NCBI GenBank assembly: GCA_947425785.1
Contig: CANEAY010000013.1
Span: 1 to 60,985 of the forward strand
Direction: 5' to 3'
DNA: 60,985 nucleotides
Origin: an uncultured Pseudoflavonifractor sp.
Lineage (GTDB): Bacteria; Bacillota; Clostridia; Oscillospirales; Oscillospiraceae
The notes beneath the pieces are model-generated. The model saw only the letters and a program-made list of their open reading frames with translations, searched no databases and was not told the DNA's origin. This document shows positions 49,119 to 57,662 of the stretch, piece after piece. Numbering within the stretch: position 1 is the first letter of the stretch; each line of letters begins with the position of its first letter. Both the position numbers and the translations under genes were made by a program.

Positions 49119-50102
49119 TTGTTTATCGGCAATGTTGAACTTTCCTCCCCCCTGGCTCTGGCCCCCATGGCCGGGGTCACCGACCTGGCCTTCCGCACCG
49201 TGTGCAGGGACTTGGGGGCGGGGTATACCGTCAGCGAGATGGTCTCGGCCAAGGCCCTGTGCTATCAGGACAAAAAGACCCTCCCCCTGCTGAAGCTGGG
49301 GGAGGGGGAACAGCCCGCCGCCGTGCAGATCTTCGGCAGCGACGCCGGCTGCATGGAGAAGGCCGCCGCCCTGGCGGGGGAATACTCCGGGGCAAACATC
49401 ATCGACATCAATATGGGCTGTCCCGTACCCAAAATTTGCAATAACGGCGACGGCTCCGGCCTGGCCCGCGACCCGGAAAAAGCGGAGCAGGTGGCGGCCG
49501 CCGTGGTGCGGGGGGCGGGGGACAAGCCCGTCACCGTAAAGATACGCCTGGGCTGGGACAAGGGCCATATCAACTGCGTGGAGCTGGCCAAGCGCCTGGA
49601 GGGGGCCGGGGTGGCCGCCATCACCGTCCACGGCCGCACCAAGGTGCAGATGTACTCCGGCGCCGCCGATTGGAACGGCATCCGGGCGGTGCGGGAGGCG
49701 GTGTCCATCCCGGTCATCGCCAACGGGGACGTATTTTCCCCCAAGGACGCGGTGGACATCCTCCGCCGCACCGGCTGTGAGATGCTGATGATCGGCCGGG
49801 GGGCCTTCGGCAACCCCTGGCTCTTCCAGCAGTGCGCCGCCGCCCTCCGGGGGGAGCCTGTCCCGGCGCGTCCCCCCCTGGCCCAGCGGTGCGACACGGC
49901 GGTGCGCCAGATCGAGCTGGCGGCGGAGCACAAGGGGGAGCACATCGCCTGCCTGGAGGCCCGGAAGCACTATGCCTGGTACTTAAAGGGCGTTCCCCAC
50001 GCCGGGTATTATAAGGAGCAAATTTGCCGTGTGGAGACCTTAGAGCAGGTCTACGAGATAACAAAAGGTATTAAGCGGGACTTAAAAGACCCAGAGGATT
50101 AA
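49119..50102 (+). CDS. dusB: tRNA-dihydrouridine synthase (DusB-like)
   Basis: The 327-residue FMN enzyme reduces uridines in tRNA D-loops. LAPMAGVTDLAFRTVC is the FMN-binding opening. NMGCPVPKICNNGDGSGLAR contains the catalytic Cys, and ITVHGRTKVQMYSGAADW and ANGDVFSPKDAVDILRRTGC with MIGRGAFGNPWLF complete the pattern. The start is TTG at 49119 with CAGGAG upstream. The next gene, an ECF sigma factor, begins 37 bp later and is probably cotranscribed. Confidence 0.93.
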   Translation: MFIGNVELSSPLALAPMAGVTDLAFRTVCRDLGAGYTVSEMVSAKALCYQDKKTLPLLKLGEGEQPAAVQIFGSDAGCMEKAAALAGEYSGANIIDINMGCPVPKICNNGDGSGLARDPEKAEQVAAAVVRGAGDKPVTVKIRLGWDKGHINCVELAKRLEGAGVAAITVHGRTKVQMYSGAADWNGIRAVREAVSIPVIANGDVFSPKDAVDILRRTGCEMLMIGRGAFGNPWLFQQCAAALRGEPVPARPPLAQRCDTAVRQIELAAEHKGEHIACLEARKHYAWYLKGVPHAGYYKEQICRVETLEQVYEITKGIKRDLKDPED

Positions 50103-50139
50103 AAGCAAAGCAGAGTTTGCGGCGAGGAGGTGAGGATCG

Positions 50140-50727
50140 GTGACAGAAGCGCAGCTTATAAAGGCCGCCCAGTCGGGCGACCAGAACGCCTTTGCCCAGC
50201 TGGTGGAGGCCAACCAGAGCCAGGTCTATAACCTGGCCTACCGCATGACGAACAACCCCGACGATGCCGCCGACCTCACCCAGGAGGCTTTCCTCAACGC
50301 CTGGAAGGGCCTTGCCCGGTTCCAGGGCCAGTCCTCCTTTGCCACCTGGCTCTACCGGCTCACCACCAACGCCTGCATCGACTTCCTCCGCCGCTCCCGG
50401 CGGCGGGAGACCGTGTCCATGACCGTGGAGGACGAGGAGGACGACCGCCAGGCCCAGATCCCCGACGAGCGGTACTCCCCCCAGCGGGAGCTGGAACGGC
50501 AGGAGGCCCGGCGGGCTCTCCAGGAGGGCCTGGCCGCCCTCTCCCCGGAGCACCGGCAGGTCCTGCTCCTGCGGGAGCTGGAGGGCCTCTCCTACCAGGA
50601 GATCGCCCGGTGCCTGGGGCTGGAGGAGGGCACCGTCAAGTCCCGAATCGCCCGGGCCCGGCTCTCCCTGCGGGAAATTCTTGTGAGATCAGGGAACTTT
50701 TTTGACGCGCCGCCGTCAAAAGGATAA
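50140..50727 (+). CDS. ECF RNA polymerase sigma factor (SigW-like)
   Basis: The 195-residue sigma factor has region 2 ([56 protein letters not shown]) and region 4 ([40 protein letters not shown]), close to the SigW/RpoE group. A GTG start at 50140 follows GAGGAGGTGAGG. It precedes a zinc anti-sigma gene by 24 bp, so it is probably held at the membrane until an envelope signal arrives. Confidence 0.95.
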   Translation: MTEAQLIKAAQSGDQNAFAQLVEANQSQVYNLAYRMTNNPDDAADLTQEAFLNAWKGLARFQGQSSFATWLYRLTTNACIDFLRRSRRRETVSMTVEDEEDDRQAQIPDERYSPQRELERQEARRALQEGLAALSPEHRQVLLLRELEGLSYQEIARCLGLEEGTVKSRIARARLSLREILVRSGNFFDAPPSKG

Positions 50728-50751
50728 CAGCCAACGAAAGGAGGGGAGAAA

Positions 50752-52017
50752 ATGCCCCGTTGTGAGGACTATATCGAACACATCAGCGCCGCCATCGACG
50801 GGGAACTCTCCCCTCAGGAGACGGCCCGTTTGGAGGAGCACCTGGCCCACTGCCCGGCCTGCCAGGCTCTGATGGGCGACCTGGCCGCCCTCCACACCCA
50901 GCTGGGGGCCCTGCCCCCGGTGGAAGTCCCCAAGAATCTGAAGGAGGACATCCTGGCCACCGTCCACGACAGCAAGGTGACTCCACTGCCCACGAAAAAA
51001 AATTTCTACTATAAAAAATGGATGGCCTCCGCCGCCGCCCTGGCCTTAGTCATGGCCGGGGCCTGGGGCTGGAGCGTCAGCCGCCCCGGTTCCCCCTCCC
51101 CCCTGCCTCTCGCCGGGAATCTGGAGGCCGCCGCCCCCCAGGAGACCCCTGTCTCCGCCAAGGCCGCAGACTCCGCCGCCTCCGGCAGCATTTCCACCCC
51201 GGCTCCTGTGGTAACCGCCGCCCCCGCTTTGGACGGCGCTCCCACCCCGGCCAGCCTTCCCGCCCCGGAGAGCGCTGATGTTTCGGAAAGCGCCATGGAC
51301 GGAGCCGCCCAAGTGCCCGCCCAGGGCCGGGCAAAGGCCCCCGAGTCTCCCCAGGCCGCCCAGCCCGTTCCCCAAGCTGCCGAACCTGCTCCCCAGGCCG
51401 CAGAGCCCGACCCCCAGAACGACGCGGTGCCCCAGATGGCCGTCCAGTCCCGGAGGGCCGCCCCACCCGCCGGGGCCGGCCCGGAGGAAGCCGGGGAGAC
51501 CGTCCCCACCGCATCCCCCCAACTTTTCTGCGCCCTCCCCCCCGCCGACAGCGGCGTGGGCATGGAGCCGGACAACAGCCTGGAGCCCCAGCCCACCCCG
51601 GAGCCTGTCCCCAACGCCTTCGTCCTCACCACCGCCCCGGTGGAGAGCCAGGACGCCCCGGCGGAACCCCTCACCCCCCGGCAGGGGCTGGAACAGCTCA
51701 TTGAGGAGCTGGGCTTTACCGGCTATGAGTGGATCGAGGACGGGGAGAATGTCAGCACCCGGCCCGAGTTCAGCCGCACCCCCGCCCTGCTCTGGATGAA
51801 CGGCACCGAGGGCATCTCCTATATCAACTACCTGGGCCTGTCTGAAGCGGAAGACTACCATCTCTATCAGTTTGACCACCTGGCCTGGGACATTGTAGAG
51901 TTCAACTCCTGCCCCACCGGGCAGGTCACCCATTTGAACCGCTATGCCGTCCCGCTGAACGGCGGCGACATCCTGGACGAGAGCGACCCGGAGTTCCCGG
52001 AGCTTGGATCAGAATAG
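50752..52017 (+). CDS. Zinc anti-sigma factor with a long extracytoplasmic region
   Basis: The 421-residue protein has a zf-HC2 anti-sigma domain (residues 1-45; H30-x3-C34-x2-C37 in EEHLAHCPACQAL), a membrane segment (about 84-102), then a low-complexity Pro/Ala linker with PQAA(Q/E)P repeats (about 180-240). A C-terminal folded-looking segment (about 300-421) follows. The N-terminal domain should bind the sigma factor encoded upstream. The outer part is unusually long for this family and could be the signal or protease-sensing element. AAAGGAGGGG precedes the ATG. Confidence 0.92.
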   Translation: MPRCEDYIEHISAAIDGELSPQETARLEEHLAHCPACQALMGDLAALHTQLGALPPVEVPKNLKEDILATVHDSKVTPLPTKKNFYYKKWMASAAALALVMAGAWGWSVSRPGSPSPLPLAGNLEAAAPQETPVSAKAADSAASGSISTPAPVVTAAPALDGAPTPASLPAPESADVSESAMDGAAQVPAQGRAKAPESPQAAQPVPQAAEPAPQAAEPDPQNDAVPQMAVQSRRAAPPAGAGPEEAGETVPTASPQLFCALPPADSGVGMEPDNSLEPQPTPEPVPNAFVLTTAPVESQDAPAEPLTPRQGLEQLIEELGFTGYEWIEDGENVSTRPEFSRTPALLWMNGTEGISYINYLGLSEAEDYHLYQFDHLAWDIVEFNSCPTGQVTHLNRYAVPLNGGDILDESDPEFPELGSE

Positions 52018-52023
52018 CAGACC

Positions 52024-52059
52024 GGCGGCGGCCCCAGTAGGGGCCGCCGTTTTTATTTA
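52024..52059 (+). terminator. Terminator after the anti-sigma gene
   Basis: CGGCGGCCCC (52026-52035) pairs perfectly with 52040-52049 around AGTA and is followed by TTTTTATTT. Confidence 0.93.
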
Positions 52060-52134
52060 GGCGGCAAATATCCTCTCCCCCTGTGCTTCCCGGCCCCGCA
52101 GGCGACCTTTTTGTCCTTTTCCCCAAAATTTATA

Positions 52135-52163
52135 TTGCCGCGAGCGCATTTTTGCGCTATAAT
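52135..52163 (+). promoter_or_regulatory. sigma-A promoter of the EF-G-like gene
   Basis: TTGCCG (52135-52140) and TATAAT (52158-52163) are 17 bp apart. The spacer contains a GCGCA/TGCGC hairpin sequence. Confidence 0.85.
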
Positions 52164-52227
52164 GGACAAGAACAGTGAAAATTTCAGCCACACCCCACTG
52201 TAAACCCACAATAAGGAGAGGATCCAC

Positions 52228-54306
52228 ATGAGCTATTCCGCGCAAAACATCCGCAACATCTGTCTGTTGGGCCATGCCGCAAGCGGCAAGACCAGCCTGG
52301 CGGAGAGCCTGCTCTACCTCACCGGCGGAGCCCTTCGCCTGGGCAGCGTTCCCGACGGGAACACCGTGTGCGACTACGATCCCGAGGAGATCAAGCGCCA
52401 GATCTCTATCTCTCTGGCTGTGGCCCCGGTGGAATATAACGGCTGTAAGATCAACATTCTGGACACTCCCGGCGGCTTCGACTTCGCCGGCGAGGCCCTG
52501 GAGGCCCTCCAGGCCTCCGACGCCGCCCTCATCGTCTGCTCCGCCAAGTCGGGCATGAGCGTGGGCGCTGAAAAGGCCTGGAAGTACTGCGAGCGCCGCA
52601 ATCTTCCCCGCCTGTTCTACATCTCCAAGACCGACGAGGATAACTCCGACTACAACGCCGCCTTCGCCACCTTGCGGGAGCGGTTCGGCAAGAACATCGC
52701 CCCCCTGGTGGCCCCCATCTGGGATGCCGACAAGAAGGTCATCGGCATCATCGACGTGCTCCAGAAGCGGGCCTTCGAGGTGGGCGACAAGGGTGAGCGG
52801 GTGGAGATCGACGTGCCCGAGGATAAGCTCCCCGTCCTGGACGAGCTTTACGAGGCCCTGAAGGAGTCCGTGGCCGAGACCAGCGAGGAGTTCATGGACA
52901 AGTACTTCTCCGGCGAGGACTTCACCTACGCCGAGATGGTCAAGGGCCTGCGCCAGGGCGTGAAAGAGCTCTCCCTCTTCCCCGTGGTCTGCGGCTCCGC
53001 CATCTCCGGCCTGGGCACCCGTATGCTGCTGGACACCATCGTGGAGCTGCTGCCCAGCCCCCTGGAGGGCCAGCCCCTGCTGGGCGAGAACGAAAAGGGC
53101 GAGTCCGACGAGTTCGTGGTGGCTCCCGGCGCCCTCCCCGCCGCCGTGGTATTCAAGACCGTCTCCGACCAGTACGGCAAATACAGCTACGTCAAAGTCC
53201 TCTCCGGCTCCATCAAGCCGGACATGGCCATGGTCAACTCCCGCACCGGCCTCACCGAGAAGCTGGGCCGGCTCTACATCATGAAGGGCAAGAAGGCCGA
53301 GGAGGTCAAGGAGCTCCAGTGCGGCGACATCGGCGCCATCACCAAGATGGAGAAGCTCAAGACCGGCGACACCCTCTGTGAGCCCCGTAAGGTGGTCAAG
53401 ATCGAGCCCATCCCCTTCCTGGAGCCCTGCTACTCCGTGGCCATCACCCCCAAGGCCCGGGGCCAGGAGGACAAGGTGGCCCAGGGCCTGGCCCGCATGA
53501 ACGAGGAGGATCCCTCCTTCTACGTGGTCAATAACGCCGAGACCCACCAGATGGTCATTTACGCCGCCGGCGACATCCAGGTGGACGTGCTGGTGAGCAA
53601 GCTCAAGAGCCGCTTCAACGTGGAAACCGAGCTGGAGCCCCCCCGTGTCCCCTACCGGGAGAAAATTCGCAAACCTGTGGAAAAGCAGGGCCGCCACAAG
53701 AAGCAGACCGGCGGCTCCGGCCAGTTCGGCGACGTGTGGATCCGCTTCGAGCCCAACCCCGACGAGGAGGAGCTGGTCTTTGCCGAGGAGGTCTTCGGCG
53801 GCAGCGTGCCCAAGAACTTCTTCCCCGCCGTGGAAAAGGGCCTGCGGGAGGCCGTCCTTCACGGCCCCCTGGCGGGCTACCCCATGGTCAACCTGAAGGC
53901 CACCCTCTACGACGGAAGCTACCACCCGGTGGACTCCTCCGAGATCGCCTTCAAGACCGCCGCCCAGCTCTCCTATAAGGCCGCCATGCCCGAGGGCAGC
54001 CCCGTCCTGCTGGAGCCCATCGGCGAGCTGAAGGTCACCGTCCCCGAGAGCTACATGGGCGATATCATGGGCGACCTCAACAAGCGCCGGGGCCGCATCA
54101 TGGGCATGGATCCCGTGGGCGACGGCGACCAGGTCATCTCCGCCGAGGTGCCCATGGCCGAGATGATGAGCTACGCCATCGACCTGCGGAGCATGACCCA
54201 GTCCAGAGGCTCCTTCACCTTCCACTTCGTCCGCTACGAGGACGCGCCCCCCGCCGTCCAGGAGAAGGCCGTAGAGGCCGCCAAGGCCCTGGCCGCCGAG
54301 GAGTAA
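52228..54306 (+). CDS. fusA2: Elongation factor G-like GTPase (paralogue)
   Basis: The 692-residue protein has all five EF-G-type domains. The P-loop is GHAASGKT (15-22). Switch II reads DTPGGFDF (79-86), so the catalytic His of DTPGH is replaced by Gly83, and the G4 motif is SKTD instead of NKxD. The C-terminal half (RGRIMGMDPVGDGDQVISAE) is intact. These differences mark it as the EF-G-like paralogue, not the main translocase, and suggest slow or altered GTP hydrolysis. Its function is not established; ribosome rescue, stress or a specialised translation role are possible. AAGGAGAGG precedes the ATG. Confidence 0.92.
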   Translation: MSYSAQNIRNICLLGHAASGKTSLAESLLYLTGGALRLGSVPDGNTVCDYDPEEIKRQISISLAVAPVEYNGCKINILDTPGGFDFAGEALEALQASDAALIVCSAKSGMSVGAEKAWKYCERRNLPRLFYISKTDEDNSDYNAAFATLRERFGKNIAPLVAPIWDADKKVIGIIDVLQKRAFEVGDKGERVEIDVPEDKLPVLDELYEALKESVAETSEEFMDKYFSGEDFTYAEMVKGLRQGVKELSLFPVVCGSAISGLGTRMLLDTIVELLPSPLEGQPLLGENEKGESDEFVVAPGALPAAVVFKTVSDQYGKYSYVKVLSGSIKPDMAMVNSRTGLTEKLGRLYIMKGKKAEEVKELQCGDIGAITKMEKLKTGDTLCEPRKVVKIEPIPFLEPCYSVAITPKARGQEDKVAQGLARMNEEDPSFYVVNNAETHQMVIYAAGDIQVDVLVSKLKSRFNVETELEPPRVPYREKIRKPVEKQGRHKKQTGGSGQFGDVWIRFEPNPDEEELVFAEEVFGGSVPKNFFPAVEKGLREAVLHGPLAGYPMVNLKATLYDGSYHPVDSSEIAFKTAAQLSYKAAMPEGSPVLLEPIGELKVTVPESYMGDIMGDLNKRRGRIMGMDPVGDGDQVISAEVPMAEMMSYAIDLRSMTQSRGSFTFHFVRYEDAPPAVQEKAVEAAKALAAEE

Positions 54307-54338
54307 GGCACAGAAAGCCCAATAAGAGACAGCAAAAC

Positions 54339-54372
54339 AGTACCCCCGCCGGAATGCTCCGGCGGGGGTACT
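54339..54372. terminator. Terminator between the EF-G-like and SLH genes
   Basis: AGTACCCCCGCCGG and its complement make a perfect 14-bp stem around AATGCT. The T run is short (CTTTGTG), and the hairpin may serve both convergent genes. Confidence 0.8.
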
Positions 54373-54389
54373 TTGTGTTCATCTACCGC

Positions 54390-57296
54390 TCAACCATTGG
54401 GGTTGTCTGCAAATGTAACTTCTTGCGGTCTCGAGTAGAGATAGATATCAAGGCCACCTGCCTCGATCTCACTCTTGTTCTCCCGATTAGAGGGCCAATA
54501 GGCAAAATAGAGCTCATACGACACCATCTCCGGCGACCCAAGGGCAGTACCTTCTTTTTCTAAGTCGCTCCATGAAGTGACGCCTTTCCAAATAGACCAG
54601 CTGTAGGGACCCCAATCGACCTTCTCATACATTTTGCCAAAGACTTCTTCCATATATTTATTTTTACCTTCGATATCATAATAGAAGCCCTCTTGCACGT
54701 CTGAAAGATTCGAAATAACTCCCTTGCCGTCAGCATCGGTCAAAAATACATCCAAATACTGGACGGGGTCACTGGGATACTTCTCCCTCTCGGTCATTGT
54801 AGCTTTGAGTCCCTCCTGCGGCTTTCCCGCCGCAGCGTCGCCTTCCGCCTGTGCCAACTGTCCAACCATATGGAGCCGAATCGGGGAAGCGCTCAAATCG
54901 AATATCTTTTCCCCCGCCTTATCCTTCACGAGATGATGATTAGTGCCGGAAACATTGGGTGTCACTGTCATCTTCAGCTCTTTTATCACAAAATCGACTG
55001 TATTTTTCTCATCTGCAGCCTCATTTTTTTGATTCAGTCCGTGAATTCTATAGGCAAAAGTATCGTCCGTCTTTCCAAACAGGATATCATATAGGGTAAA
55101 ATATTTGATCTTACACACAATATCTCTCACACCCTCCTTGCCCACATATACATCCGTCCTATCATCTACCTTGGCCTCTTGGTAAATGACCGTTTCCTTT
55201 CCCGTTTCCGTACACTCTACAACAGCCCTTATGTCTACCTGGTATCCCAGGCGAGGATCCTCCAGCAGGCTATCCTGATCCAGCGCAAAGCGAATGATCA
55301 GCCCATCTCCGCTGCTTGTACTGCTCTTATCCCACTTCGGCAAAGTCAATCCTGTCACCTGTGTGATGTCTCCAATCACCGGAACAGGGATCGTGCTTTC
55401 ATCCAGCATCTTCTCTACCTTGACCGTCATAGTCACGATCGAGTCGTACGTTTTGCCCCCGAACGTCACCGACACCGTATAGTAGAGGGACCCCTCCACG
55501 CTGGTCTTTGTTGTCGGAACCGTATACGTTTCACCGTTTGCTCCGGGAATCGGCGTTTTACCTGCCCCCTTGGCGTCGCTGCATTCGTACCATTGATAGA
55601 CAAAGGCGCTCGGATCCACCAAATGGTTATTCACGCAAACCGCCTGAAGTATACCGGTTTTATTCAGATCTATTACCTGCACACCGCTCATAGACAGGTA
55701 TTCAATATAGTCCTTCTCTTCCGTTTTCTCATACAGCAGGGTCACGATCCAATTGTTACCGCTCTTCTCCGACTTTGCAGGGGTAAAATCATTGCCGTTG
55801 CCGTCGGTGACACTGACCTTCATATCATCCCCAAAGACATAGCCGCTGGCGGGAGTCAGGGTCACCACCGCCTGGTAGGCCTGGTCGGCGGTGAAGGTAT
55901 CCTCCTCCTCGCTGTCCTCCTTCCAACGGTAGGAGGGGGCGGAGCCGTCGGCGTTAAACCACTCAGTCTTTGCGCTGTACCCCACGCCCAGCACATCGGC
56001 GGTATCGGGGATCTCTCCGAAGCGTGGCGCCAGAAGCTGGAGCTTCACCTCGCTCAGCGTCTCCTTCTTGCCGCTGTTGCTGGGATAGTACTCAGGAACG
56101 CTTCCGCCCCCCGCGTTGCCGGGTTTAGAGGCCACGGTGCCCTTGTTGTAGATCTTGATGCCCGCGTCGTTGATGAGCTCGGTCACCTTGCCCTCCACCG
56201 TCACCTCGGCGTCCTTGGCGGTGGCGGTGAGCTCCAGGCTGGAGACGGTGGAGCCCTTGGCTACGGTGAGCGTGGCGCCCCCCGTCACCGAAAGGGTCGT
56301 TACCTTTTTCGCTGCCACTGTCACCGATGCGTCACAGGTTACAACGATCTCGTCAAAAGAGCCGCCGTCCAGGATGACGCCGGCTTTGGCGTCATTTACC
56401 CACACCATGGGGATGGTCTCCCCCGACTCGTTCACCAGCCGGATACGGCCGGTGGTGGTCTTGGTGACGATGATGTTCTTCACGTCACAGCCGGGCAGAA
56501 TGTGGAAGGAGTTCTCGCCGCAGCCCCGGAGGATGATGTCACCCTTCACAGTGACCTTCTCAATGTACACATCGCCCTCCCCCACGCCGTCGGCCACGAT
56601 GAGGTCGCCCTCAATGGTCATGTCCTTCAGGTGCACGTCCTGGGCGTTGATGATGAGGTTGCCGGCGCAGTCGGCGGAATATTCCCCGTCCTCGTGCACA
56701 AAGGCGGCGGCCATGTTGTTCAGAACGGTGACCACCTCGGCCCGGGTGATGGGATCGTCGGGGCGGATGTTGCCCTTCTTGTCCCCCTTGATGTACCCGG
56801 CCTCCTTCATGGCGGCCAGACTGCCCACCGCCCACTTGGCGATGTCGGCGTCATCGGCAAAGCCGGGGGCCTCCCCGCCCGCCTCCATACCCATGGCCCG
56901 GGCCAGGGTGGCGAAGGCCTCCTGCCGGGTGATGTTGGCCTTGGGGAGCATCTGGCCCTCCTTGCGGCCCTGGAAGATGCCCTCGGCCGCCAGGTGCAGG
57001 ATGCTCTGGGTATACCAGGCCCGCTGGGGCACGTCGGTGTAGGTGTTCTCCACCGTGTTCTGGTAGCCCATGACCCGGTCCAGCACCGTGGCCATCTCCG
57101 CCCTCGTCACCGGCTCGTCCGGCCGGAAGGTGCCGTCGGGGTAGCCCTGGAGCACCCCGTAGCCGCTCCAGGTCTCCACCGCTCCCTTGGCGTAGTGGCT
57201 CCCCACGTCGGAGTAGCCCTCCTCCGCGGCACTCGCCGGTACCGCCAGGGAGAGCGCCAAAGTCAGCGCCAGGAACAAGGAAATTGCTCGTTTCAT
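54390..57296 (-). CDS. Large S-layer-homology surface protein with mosaic composition
   Basis: The 968-residue protein has a signal peptide (1-27, LAVPASAAEEG). Three SLH repeats follow (about 28-210; GVLQGYPDGTFRPDEPVTRA, ITRQEAFATLARAMGM, GYIKGDKKGNIRPDDPITRA). Next comes a beta-helix-like stretch of short repeats (about 215-400; HLKDMTIEGDLIVADGVGEG, EKVTVKGDIILRG), and then Ig-like or adhesin-like beta domains to the end. The coding DNA for the last half (about 54390-55800) is clearly poorer in GC than the first half and all neighbours. ATG 57296 (GGAG 8 nt upstream) is chosen; ATG 57323 is possible. Confidence 0.88.
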   Translation of the reverse strand: MKRAISLFLALTLALSLAVPASAAEEGYSDVGSHYAKGAVETWSGYGVLQGYPDGTFRPDEPVTRAEMATVLDRVMGYQNTVENTYTDVPQRAWYTQSILHLAAEGIFQGRKEGQMLPKANITRQEAFATLARAMGMEAGGEAPGFADDADIAKWAVGSLAAMKEAGYIKGDKKGNIRPDDPITRAEVVTVLNNMAAAFVHEDGEYSADCAGNLIINAQDVHLKDMTIEGDLIVADGVGEGDVYIEKVTVKGDIILRGCGENSFHILPGCDVKNIIVTKTTTGRIRLVNESGETIPMVWVNDAKAGVILDGGSFDEIVVTCDASVTVAAKKVTTLSVTGGATLTVAKGSTVSSLELTATAKDAEVTVEGKVTELINDAGIKIYNKGTVASKPGNAGGGSVPEYYPSNSGKKETLSEVKLQLLAPRFGEIPDTADVLGVGYSAKTEWFNADGSAPSYRWKEDSEEEDTFTADQAYQAVVTLTPASGYVFGDDMKVSVTDGNGNDFTPAKSEKSGNNWIVTLLYEKTEEKDYIEYLSMSGVQVIDLNKTGILQAVCVNNHLVDPSAFVYQWYECSDAKGAGKTPIPGANGETYTVPTTKTSVEGSLYYTVSVTFGGKTYDSIVTMTVKVEKMLDESTIPVPVIGDITQVTGLTLPKWDKSSTSSGDGLIIRFALDQDSLLEDPRLGYQVDIRAVVECTETGKETVIYQEAKVDDRTDVYVGKEGVRDIVCKIKYFTLYDILFGKTDDTFAYRIHGLNQKNEAADEKNTVDFVIKELKMTVTPNVSGTNHHLVKDKAGEKIFDLSASPIRLHMVGQLAQAEGDAAAGKPQEGLKATMTEREKYPSDPVQYLDVFLTDADGKGVISNLSDVQEGFYYDIEGKNKYMEEVFGKMYEKVDWGPYSWSIWKGVTSWSDLEKEGTALGSPEMVSYELYFAYWPSNRENKSEIEAGGLDIYLYSRPQEVTFADNPNG

Positions 57297-57377
57297 ACCT
57301 TTCACTCCACTTCTTCTTTTCATGCCTCTCACTTTTCTCAAAAACGAGGGTTTTTTATCATTTTTGCTCCAAAAAGC

Positions 57378-57421
57378 ATTGGTTTTGAACCAATTATAGC
57401 ACCCATTTATGGGACTTTCAA
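57378..57421 (-). promoter_or_regulatory. Promoter with operator palindromes for the SLH gene
   Basis: TTGAAA (57416-57421) and TATAAT (57393-57398) are 17 bp apart with an extended TGC on the minus strand. ATTGGTT/AACCAAT (57378-57394) is a perfect 7-bp palindrome overlapping the -10, and CCCAT/ATGGG lies in the spacer, so repressor binding is likely. Confidence 0.75.
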
Positions 57422-57439
57422 GGGCATAAATACAACTTT

Positions 57440-57500
57440 CCCCCACGAAATTCACCCCTCCTGTATCCCACTCCCCCCTCACTCCCCCCTCGCTTCCCCC
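57440..57500 (-). other. G-rich tract with quadruplex pattern
   Basis: On the minus strand, runs of 5, 6, 6 and 3 G (57496-57500, 57484-57489, 57473-57478, 57467-57469) are separated by 6, 5 and 3 nt, with more G runs after them. CCCCACGAAAT occurs twice nearby (57441-57451, 57523-57533). The tract lies in the 366-bp gap between the SLH gene and rimP, which holds no protein gene. Confidence 0.5.
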
Positions 57501-57555
57501 GCTGTATTTTCTCCCCATCCTGCCCCACGAAATATAGAACTTTTTGGGAAAACCC

Positions 57556-57584
57556 TTGCTTTCCCTGGCATGATGTGGTATACT
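57556..57584 (+). promoter_or_regulatory. sigma-A promoter of the rimP-nusA-infB operon
   Basis: TTGCTT (57556-57561) and TATACT (57579-57584) are 17 bp apart, about 80 bp before rimP. Confidence 0.8.
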
Positions 57585-57612
57585 TGCCATAATAATAAAG
57601 GTAGTATGGTGA

Positions 57613-57639
57613 GAGTGAGGATTGTTCCTCACTCTTTTT
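57613..57639 (+). terminator. Terminator-like attenuator in the rimP leader
   Basis: GAGTGAGG (57613-57620) pairs with CCTCACTC (57627-57634) around ATTGTT and is followed by TTTTT. Lying between the promoter and rimP, it may allow premature termination as a control point, for example by NusA feedback. Confidence 0.7.
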
Positions 57640-57662
57640 CTTGAAAAAAGGGAGGCTGACCG

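Noticed and set aside
52057-54225. 722-codon minus-strand frame opposite the EF-G-like gene
   Set aside because: Antisense shadow rich in Gly, His and Val; no start site or family motif.
55179-57644. 821-codon plus-strand frame opposite the SLH gene
   Set aside because: Antisense of SLH repeats with no initiation site; it would also collide with the rimP promoter.
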